Below, in pieces: positions 59,901 to 64,000 of a DNA stretch of 64,000 bases. Both the position numbers and the translations under genes were made by a program. This DNA is from Trichuris trichiura (taxonomy: Eukaryota; Nematoda; Enoplea; Trichinellida; Trichuridae), in NCBI GenBank assembly GCA_037903355.1, contig JBAJFE010000048.1, positions 62,001 through 126,000 of the forward strand, written 5' to 3'. A model generated the notes under the pieces. It ran no database searches. It had not been told where the DNA came from and was given only the letters and a program-made list of their open reading frames with translations. The first letter of the stretch is position 1, and each line of letters begins with the position of its first letter.

Positions 59901-62900
59901 AGGGAACTATGATCTTATCGCCCCTCACCATTGAACGCAAACTGTTAGATGTCTTAAATCGAACCTTGAAGTCCATGGAACGGCTCAGTCGTAGGATTCG
60001 TTCCCCGATGCCATTGTAATAGGGGATAAACAAAGTGGGGCGACTATTCGTGATTGCAGTATTATCATTAGTAGGGTTAATATTATCAATAGTATTAGTG
60101 TCGTTGGGTGAGGATGTAGCGTTCAGGGGCTGTCTGCATTCGGCGATGATATGTTGAACCAAAGAATGAGGGTACCCGTTGTCTGTAAATGTATTAAGGA
60201 TGTGTTTTAATTCAGCCGGAAGAAATGCGGGGTGACAGACAGCCAGGGCCCTGTCAACCATCCCTTTTACAATACCCCGTTTGACTGACACATGGTGGTG
60301 TGAAGTGAAATGCAGATATCTGTCAGAATGTGTCGGTTTTCTATAAACGGAGGTCCTTATTTCGTTGCCCTGTTTTATCACCAATACGTCTAGGAAGGGT
60401 AGTTTATTATCTACTTCTGTTTCCATTGTTAAACGTATGTTTTTGGGGAAGATGCTGTTTAAGTGGTTTAGAAACGCCCCCTCCTTGCCCTTGGTGGTGA
60501 TAGCGAAAATGTCATCTACGTAGCGTTTGAAGAAGATGGGCGCTACGTCCGGGCTTACGCTAGCGAAGACCTTTTCCTCGAAGTCTTCCATGAAGATCTC
60601 CGCTAGAACCGGCGATAGTGGACCATACGATACGATCAACCGTGACAAAGGACAAGAGGTTAGCTCGGCTTGGGACCCACTGATTAGTAAAACCAAGTGT
60701 TGCTCTCTGCCGCGCTGACCTCGACCCCCATTCCTATTGTTACGTGAGCCTATATAAGACCGTTCGGAGAATAACACCTCCTCCACCACCTCACTGACGA
60801 CGGAACTAGAGCGTTCCGAAAGCTCTGAACATTAAAAAGTTGAGTGCGTTGATATCTGTACATTTTCTTAATAACGGCTCATCCATCCGTTGGTAGAGCA
60901 GTTGTTTTAGTTTAATTACAGATAACAGCACAACGAAAAACGGGAAAAGCCGTAGAAGACCTTACAACCATTATCGGTAACAGTAAAAGTGTTGTTTTGG
61001 GTGCGATTTTTGGAGATGAGAGATGATCTTACTGCACGGCTGTTATTACGAAAGCTACCCAGTTTCTAACCGTATCTTTGATAAAATTCGCTGGTTCATA
61101 TTACTGATCATGTTGTTAATTTTGAACACTCGTTTTATTCGAAGTGATGTGACACCAGTGCTAACTGCGTATGTCATTCTCTCGTGTGCACTGCTGACTA
61201 AATGCGACAGTCCCGAAAGCTCCACAGTTCTCGTACGTTGTGCTGTGTTGTTCATCTTACTCTTGTAAGCGTTTTCCAGCCATCACACTGGCTTGAGCAT
61301 GTTTTCTAACAAACGTGTTTATGTTCGTAAGAGTTAGCGGTTATTTTTGTCCGTTTTTTATTGACAAAAGTGTTGTCTGTAGTTTTTAGTTCACTGCAGG
61401 ATCCGTTTTCAGCAGAATCTCACATTTCGCTTATATCCAGAAGGTATGTTAAAAATTACTCTGCTGAAGACGGTTCCCACAGTGAACTGAAAGCTACGGA
61501 CAACCTTTTTGTCAATAAAAAACGGACAAAAATCACCGTGTACTCTTATGAATCACATTGGTTAGGAAACTGTTTTTGGCGTTTGCAGATTTCCTACACG
61601 TTAACAGCGTGTAAACCGTTAGCTACAAAGGTATGCTGTTAGTAATAATAATGAAACTGATTTAAATGTACAAGCTGCAAGTCTTAGCCCTTTTTGTGTA
61701 GCTACTTATTAAACAGTTGTTATAAATCTCGAAAATTAATTGCCAGATGTTTTGAATGCAGCTAGATTGTGGTTAACTTTCTGCTTTTGCACTATTTTCT
61801 GACGTTGAGAGGGAGTGTATGTTTTGCAACTGTGTTGTGCTTATTTCAGTTTCCTGTGGCAAGCTACTCCCCGGTTGCCAAATTTGGAAACTCAGCGATG
61901 TCGGAGAAGAGAAAGGGACAACGGTCAAAATGCAATCGTTGTCAGAACTCGATACGAATGGCTATCGACAGTTAGCATGGTTATAGCTTCAAACAGCTGT
62001 TCAGCTCTTGCAGGATTAGACAGTTACTTTTGCAGCTTCATGTGGAACCCTCAGTCCATCTGCTGCGCCTTTGCACTTTTGGACGACAATTTAGTTCTTA
62101 CGGATTTAGACTCCGACTTAAGAGTCATAGTAGGTTCACTTGCGTTGAATCTGCAAGAGTCACACGTTTGAATTAGGCAACGAATAGAGTTGCTATCAAT
62201 AATAAAGGCACAGGAAGATTGGCAGCAGGACGCTGGGACCCGCATCACAATTGTTCTGCGGTAGCAGTTGCATCTGGCAACTCCGTTTCCGGGTGGGATA
62301 TCCGGAGCTTGTCGTAAGCATTTGCCTGCTGTGTAGTGCTCATTTAGTGTAACAAAGCTTGCCTTTAGACAGACTTACTGTATAGAAAATAGTCATATTA
62401 TGGGTGTCAAGGACTTGGATTTCAACCCGAATCGTCCTTACCTTTTGGCCACTGCAGGTTTCGACTGCCAGATTTGCTTCTGGGACACAAGGCAAACCAA
62501 AGAGAAACTTCTGAGTTTATGTCATCATTCACATTGGTGCTTTTGCTTAATGAAGTGAATTCCGACATATAACGTTGAATTCAGGGTGTTTATGGTCAAG
62601 TACAATCTCGTGCATGATCAGTTGCTGCTCAGCTGCAGCAGCGACTCGAAGGTCGTCTTAAGCTGCGCTTCGTCACTGAGTTCAGAACAACTTGAAACTT
62701 CTCAGCAGAATGGACAGGAAGAAAGCAGGTCCACAATATGATTTTAATGTTTCGTTCTAGAAATAACACCAGGATATCATTGCAGTCTGGCTGATGGGAT
62801 AGTCAAAGTGTACAACGATCACGAGGAATCTGTGTATTGCTGTGAGTGGTCAGCATGTGATCCATGGCTTTTTGCTTCTCTATCTTACGATGGACGGCTT

Positions 62901-62951
62901 GTCGTCAGCCGGGTGCCGAGATATGCGAAATATCGCGTGTTACAAATTTAG
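35978..62951 (+). CDS. EIPR1: EIPR1/TSSC1-like WD40 protein (EARP/GARP-interacting), 9 exons
   Basis: Exons: 35978-36025, 36129-36212, 48808-48940, 61850-61979, 62036-62129, 62177-62313, 62369-62536, 62585-62728 and 62786-62951. All are GT-AG and phases agree at every junction, giving 367 codons plus stop (human EIPR1 has 387). Diagnostic stretches: [69 protein letters not shown]...[50 protein letters not shown]1 is a WD40 partner of the EARP and GARP tethering complexes in endosome-to-Golgi and dense-core vesicle traffic. Introns 1 and 4-8 are 47-103 bp; introns 2 (36213-48807) and 3 (48941-61849) are about 12.6 and 12.9 kb and full of transposons. Confidence 0.93.
36490..36660 (-). repeat. 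Penelope-like terminal fragment
   Basis: A degraded hammerhead-like motif (36585-36622 minus: CTGACGGGTC, ..., CCGAAAGCTTCG) lacks three core bases. The adjacent tip AAGGAATATGTCCTGTTAAG is shared with the PLE fragment at 43690-43728. Confidence 0.7.
36810..37870 (-). mobile_element. Tigger-like copy 3, internally deleted
   Basis: The minus strand carries only the acidic C-terminal part of the 20427-type transposase ([58 protein letters not shown]). At its right side lies the 5' leader of the family (ATTCTATACAACGCGGTTTG reversed), so the DDE core has been deleted. The extreme 5' repeat is degraded and the 3' end is truncated near 36775. Confidence 0.85.
38255..40680 (+). pseudogene. Old Tigger/jerky-like transposase remnant
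   Basis: The N-terminal HTH reads [17 protein letters not shown] and is followed by [10 protein letters not shown] Tc5-type segment ([20 protein letters not shown]) lies near 38700. Scattered DDE_1 pieces follow ([20 protein letters not shown] near 39810), then a C-terminal part at 40266 ([18 protein letters not shown]) that resumes after a PLE insertion with [16 protein letters not shown]. Many stops make it an ancient copy, from a different subfamily than the 20427 element. Confidence 0.78.
40430..40595 (-). mobile_element. Solo Penelope end inserted in Tigger remnant, 8-bp TSD
   Basis: A 166-bp insertion lies between GTAAAGAG at 40422-40429 and 40596-40603. The minus strand has GCGCTGAGGACGGGTCC, a loop, and GGCCCGAAAGCTCCGC, a hammerhead-like motif with GCG/CGC stem I. 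Removing the insertion rejoins the transposase reading frame. Confidence 0.82.
40690..41411. other. No recognised gene or repeat
   Basis: Unique-looking intronic sequence with no supported frame. Confidence 0.45.
41420..41905. mobile_element. hAT MITE with 8-bp TSD
   Basis: This 486-bp unit runs CAGCCATTCTCAACGGGG...AAAAGGTTGAGAATGGCTG between CTCTAGAG at 41412-41419 and 41906-41913. It contains an internal inverted motif around CTCTATAGAGGATTGG and subterminal blocks shared with the autonomous hAT copies at 1068 and 3003. Confidence 0.93.
41914..42930. other. No recognised gene
   Basis: Intronic sequence without supported features. Confidence 0.45.
43675..44812 (-). repeat. Penelope-like fragment split by Tigger copy 2
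   Basis: Left part 43675-43728 (GAGTATGTCCTGTTAAGGAT) and right part 44740-44812 (a decayed hammerhead-like CCGAGGACGGGTCACGC on the minus strand) match the contiguous fragment at 36530-36625. This confirms the Tigger as a later insertion. Confidence 0.8.
43729..44739 (+). mobile_element. Tigger-like copy 2, internally deleted, TA TSD
   Basis: The terminal repeats CAGGCGGCCCTCGTTATCCG and the reverse are flanked by TA on both sides. The 1011 bp retain the leader and the transposase N-terminus (MADRRQ, then [19 protein letters not shown]). The DDE core is deleted and the copy jumps to the 3' end. It preserves the Trp codon lost in copy 1 and lacks the hAT MITE. Confidence 0.92.
45502..45542 (-). 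ncRNA. Hammerhead-like motif, left palindrome arm
   Basis: Minus strand: CCG, TTGAAGA (first core C changed to T), C, GGGTC/GACCC, GAAAGCTC, CGG. Probably inactive through the C3 change. Confidence 0.65.
45960..46600 (-). pseudogene. PLE C-terminal fragment, left palindrome arm
   Basis: This is the mirror copy of the right arm. A frame from 46293 gives [20 protein letters not shown] and continues to the NETYNRD tail. A frameshift (an extra base near 46410, where the left arm reads GAAAACGACTCGG) separates it from the [15 protein letters not shown] part. The arms differ by only a few percent, so they arose together or were homogenised. Confidence 0.83.
46520..47263 (+). pseudogene. PLE C-terminal fragment, right palindrome arm
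   Basis: The frame is open for 247 codons but begins in palindrome-centre sequence, so its first 35 or so residues are not PLE. The rest is PLE C-terminus: [40 protein letters not shown] and the CCSLD end. The GIY-YIG core residues are intact, but the reverse transcriptase is entirely missing. Confidence 0.85.
47644..47685 (+). ncRNA. Hammerhead-like motif, right palindrome arm
   Basis: CCG, CTGAAGA, C, GGGGTC...GCCCC, GAAAGCTC, CGG. The full core is present. The tip ACGGGACAAGCATTCCGT and the complementary GTCCCGT follow at 47708-47760. Confidence 0.72.
47770..48800. other. No recognised gene or repeat before EIPR1 exon 3
   Basis: Intronic sequence with short unsupported frames. Confidence 0.45.
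48808..48940 (+). CDS. EIPR1: EIPR1 exon 3, isolated between two giant introns
   Basis: The acceptor TTTGTTTAG precedes GTATGT, and the donor is TCAG|GTCTGG. It enters in phase 0 and leaves in phase 1. It encodes [13 protein letters not shown] and [20 protein letters not shown], aligning with the conserved FDDE and GEIWHIS segments of EIPR1. Without this exon the flanking exons would be out of frame. Confidence 0.9.
49790..51810 (-). mobile_element. Mutator-like (MULE) DNA transposon remnant
   Basis: It is bounded by degenerate subterminal tandem repeats in opposite orientation: 49800-49925 (GCCGAACGGTCA, GCCAAACGGTCATTTG) and 51640-51800 (GACCATTCGG, CATTTCGGCAAACG). The transposase remnant lies between them on the minus strand. 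Repeats of TTCGGCAAATGACC type at the ends are familiar from animal MULEs. Target duplications were not resolved. Confidence 0.7.
50095..51304 (-). pseudogene. MULE transposase remnant
   Basis: Minus-strand frame 51304-50804 has [34 protein letters not shown], and [20 protein letters not shown] (first aspartate of the MULE DDE domain) followed by YTIHAPV. After a frameshift the frame 50799-50590 has [19 protein letters not shown] (second Asp/Glu block) and a degraded [12 protein letters not shown]. The C-terminal piece 50301-50095 includes [10 protein letters not shown]. It is a broken transposase. Confidence 0.85.
52110..52770 (-). pseudogene. Mariner-family transposase remnant
   Basis: In minus-strand order: [14 protein letters not shown] (first Asp), [26 protein letters not shown]...[11 protein letters not shown] (second Asp), and [14 protein letters not shown], where the third catalytic Asp of the SPDL motif reads Glu-Pro. 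Frameshifts separate the pieces. Terminal repeats were not found. Confidence 0.82.
52780..54215. other. No recognised gene
   Basis: Unsupported short frames only. Confidence 0.45.
54216..56100. other. No gene; possible hAT-like end at 54227
   Basis: CAGGCGTATCAAACCGAGGG near 54227 resembles a hAT terminus. No coding remnant or partner end was recognised in the rest of the stretch. Confidence 0.35.
56191..56232 (-). ncRNA. Hammerhead-like motif, left end
   Basis: Minus strand: GCG, CTGAAGA, C, GGGAA...TTTCCC, GAAAGCTT, CGCG. Stem I GCG/CGC and stem III AGCU are both possible; the full core is present. Confidence 0.7.
56400..58490 (+). pseudogene. Penelope-like RT/GIY-YIG pseudogene, rearranged
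   Basis: The first part (to 56962) has [37 protein letters not shown] and motif [13 protein letters not shown]. After the palindrome, 57195 starts with [13 protein letters not shown], the N-terminal start shared with the intact PLE, then jumps to [10 protein letters not shown]. Motif C reads stop-VDDFFAI, with the Tyr codon lost to a stop. Frames to 58102 carry [20 protein letters not shown] and GVVYEIKC. The GIY-YIG tyrosine-glycine block (58100-58130) is damaged. The tail at 58265 has [21 protein letters not shown] polypyrimidine tract follows at 58540-58620. Confidence 0.85.
58773..58815 (+). ncRNA. Hammerhead-like motif, right end
   Basis: GCG, CTGAAGA, C, GGGAA/TTCCC, GAAAGCTT, CGCG; predicted cleavage after T58810. 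Compared with the left-end copy the stem II loop differs, but the stem is kept. Confidence 0.72.
59348..59389 (-). ncRNA. Hammerhead-like motif, degraded
   Basis: Minus strand: CTGACGA, C, GGAAC/GTTCC, then AAAAGCTT where the G of GAAA is changed. Likely inactive. Confidence 0.6.
59430..60630 (-). pseudogene. Penelope-like RT/GIY-YIG, truncated within RT
   Basis: The PLE sequence begins at [19 protein letters not shown], so RT motif A and everything before it is missing. The catalytic box is [11 protein letters not shown], then [20 protein letters not shown] and [21 protein letters not shown] frameshift near 59690 moves to the tail ([33 protein letters not shown]). The open frame runs upstream to 60789 through the reversed right arm, so its first 55 or so residues are not genuine PLE protein. 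Confidence 0.88.
60640..60718 (+). pseudogene. Reversed PLE C-terminal tail in right arm
   Basis: The plus strand reads [20 protein letters not shown] then CCSLPR and stop. This is the conserved NRDxG...W...CCSL end of these PLE proteins. It lies in the arm that points away from the main ORF and proves that the right arm is an inverted 3' end. Confidence 0.85.
60789..60830 (+). ncRNA. Hammerhead-like motif, right end
   Basis: CTCA, CTGACGA, C, GGAAC/GTTCC, GAAAGCTC, TGAAC. Stem I is TCA/TGA instead of CCG/CGG, a compensated change relative to other copies. Confidence 0.72.
61345..61545. mobile_element. Miniature foldback of two hammerhead-like ends
   Basis: The left half (minus: TTCTGCTGAAAACGGATCC, GTGAACTAAAAACTACAG) and the right half (plus, 61459-61500: CTGCTGAAGACGGTTCC, GTGAACTGAAAGCTACGG) are inverted copies. 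About 40 bp separate them, and both continue outward through GTCCGTTTTTTATTGAC. No ORF is present. The right motif keeps CTGAAGA, stem II GGTTC/GAACT and GAAAGCTA-CGG. The target duplication was not resolved. Confidence 0.72.
61850..62951 (+). CDS. EIPR1: EIPR1 exons 4-9, compact 3' block
   Basis: Six exons are separated by introns of 56, 47, 55, 48 and 57 bp. They carry the last WD40 repeats, including the diagnostic C-terminal [15 protein letters not shown]. The stop is TAG at 62949-62951. The acidic insert before the last exon (QNGQEESRS) is shorter than in vertebrates. Confidence 0.93.
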
Positions 62952-63375
62952 TGCCCATTCAGTGTACTTTTCGAATACGCTCGTAAGAAGTACCTTCTCG
63001 TTCCCCTTATGGTGATAAGCGCGTGCCATTTTCATGTTTTGGTTTGATTGGTTTCCAATCCCTTCGCTTTACAATTCCTTATATATCGTTTTCATAAAGC
63101 TCCCAGATTGTTTTAGCATCCCTTTTTCTTGTTGTGTTCCTTGATCGTCAGTTTATTCGAGAATAATCAGTAAGTTAAATAATGACCTTCGAAAAGCCCT
63201 GTTAAAGCTCTGTTACGATTGGTAGTTGTACTTATATGGCTCTGTAACAACATGAAGTCATGAAGTTTAACTCATTCATCGTTGCATCCATTCATTATGC
63301 AGCCTGCTTCAGGACCTGCACAGTAGTTACTGCTTGTTACCCTGACTGGGTGCTTCGGATGCAACACCCACCTAC
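62952..63375. other. EIPR1 3' flank
   Basis: No feature is recognised beyond AT-rich sequence after the stop codon. No canonical AATAAA is seen close to the stop; a variant signal is possible. Confidence 0.4.
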
Positions 63376-63379
63376 CCTA

Positions 63380-64000
63380 AGTGACGTTGTCATTCAAATA
63401 TTTCAGACATGCAATTCGGCGTTTTGATCTTTCCAGTAATGGTGTTCGCGGTGCAGTTGTTAGTTGGCTACTGGTTGTTATTTTGTAACCCAGGAGGCGG
63501 TAATTTATCTGTGCGTTTGCTGCGGTCTTCCTGTTTTAGGGGTTCCTTTATAATTTCTCTGTTCACTGGACCGACCGATAGCTTCATCGTTATTTTTGGT
63601 GGAGTCAGTTGGAGGTGTGGAGCAAATATCGTATACCGTCTCGTCAGTTTGCATCGTAGGTGACGGTTCTCCAGTTCTTGCCCACAGGTGGTCGATCGAT
63701 CGGCGCAATCGCTTATCCATTTGCGGTAGTTCAACCCAATACGACTGAGGAGATAAAACCTCCTTTACAATTCCTGCTAACCACTTCGTTGTTCAGTGCG
63801 GGTGGAAGTTGCGGGCCCATAACTGGTCTCTCAATTGGAAGGTTTCAGTTTTCCCGTTACCGTTCTATTTCAGGTTGACTGCGCCCTCCACCTGTACTTT
63901 CTCAGTCACAGCGAACAGGGTGGGATATAGATCATCCAGTAGCGACTTTGGCCAGCGCCGAAGTAACTTTTCAGCTAGCGATAGTCCCGTCGCTGGACGG
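63380..64000 (-). pseudogene. Ty3/Gypsy integrase C-terminal remnant (runs off window)
   Basis: Minus-strand frames read GLSLAEKLLRRWPKSLLDDL, then TFQLRDQLWARNFHPH, KWLAGIVKEVLSPQSYWVEL, and RSIDHLWARTGEP. This is the order typical of the integrase C-terminus of metazoan Ty3/Gypsy polyproteins (target-choice ...PAELL..R..., then F..GD.VWARNF, G.V...GP.SY.VEL, HIDHLR.R). Stops near 63870 and 63810 show it is broken. It belongs to a different family from the 28199 element. Confidence 0.75.

Larger units (their letters stand above)
59171..60968 (-). mobile_element. Penelope-like element with inverted ends and 13-bp TSD
   Basis: The target duplication CATTATCGGTAAC is at 59158-59170 and 60969-60981, perfect. 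The inverted arms (about 59210-59540 and 60640-60966) both include the C-terminal coding tail, the 3' UTR and a hammerhead-like motif. The left arm is the true 3' end of the minus-strand element. The right arm is a reversed copy fused to a 5'-truncated reverse transcriptase. Confidence 0.9.

Noticed and set aside
62014..62035. EIPR1 exon 5 starting at GATTAGACAG after CTCTTGCAG
   Set aside because: That choice breaks the reading phase. The acceptor at 62035 gives the correct phase and the ACFMWNP stretch matching EIPR1.
1..64000. CRISPR arrays, rRNA genes or bacterial operons
   Set aside because: Spliced WD40 genes and eukaryotic transposons show this is a eukaryotic nuclear sequence; no regularly spaced direct-repeat array or rRNA core was seen. 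I did not find a convincing tRNA, but could not run a covariance search.

Overview
This is a metazoan nuclear genome fragment, most likely from an invertebrate with compact introns; I cannot name the species. Two host genes can be read exon by exon from the sequence. A WDR82/Swd2-like WD40 gene lies on the minus strand (20255 down to 18497; 8 exons, 318 codons). An EIPR1/TSSC1-like WD40 gene lies on the plus strand (35978 to 62951; 9 exons, 367 codons). Most of their introns are 44-103 bp. EIPR1 introns 2 and 3 are each about 12.6-12.9 kb and are packed with transposons. Almost everything else is mobile DNA of several ages, often nested.

Layout. 1-8.7 kb: two inverted, decayed copies of a ZBED-type hAT element, a 117-bp Penelope foldback insertion and a Tigger/pogo remnant. 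8.7-15 kb: a broken Penelope-like element (PLE), then an intact 854-codon PLE between identical 164-bp direct repeats. 15-18.5 kb: a hAT MITE with an 8-bp TSD and a PLE with inverted ends inserted in the 3' flank of WDR82. 18.5-20.3 kb: WDR82. 20.4-24.4 kb: a nearly complete Tigger-like element carrying a hAT MITE, then a pogo-type MITE. 24.4-28.2 kb: small remnants. 28.2-34.3 kb: a minus-strand Ty3/Gypsy retrotransposon broken by two MITEs. 36.2-48.8 kb (EIPR1 intron 2): PLE tips, three Tigger copies, a second hAT transposase, a hAT MITE and a 2.3-kb PLE palindrome. 48.9-61.8 kb (intron 3): a MULE, a mariner, two PLEs with inverted ends and a miniature foldback. 61.85-62.95 kb: the last six EIPR1 exons. 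63.4-64 kb: the integrase tail of another Ty3/Gypsy element.

The most notable content is the PLE population. Copies encode a Penelope-type reverse transcriptase followed by a GIY-YIG domain. Their flanks repeatedly carry a minimal type I hammerhead-like motif (CTGANGA, stem II, GAAA, a 2-bp palindromic stem III, then CGG). Several copies have the element's own 3' end present at both termini in inverted orientation, with 11-15 bp target-site duplications. One insertion of 117 bp is nothing but two such tips. I infer that reverse transcription may start from both sides of the target break, possibly on a hammerhead-paired RNA dimer. This is a hypothesis, not an observation.
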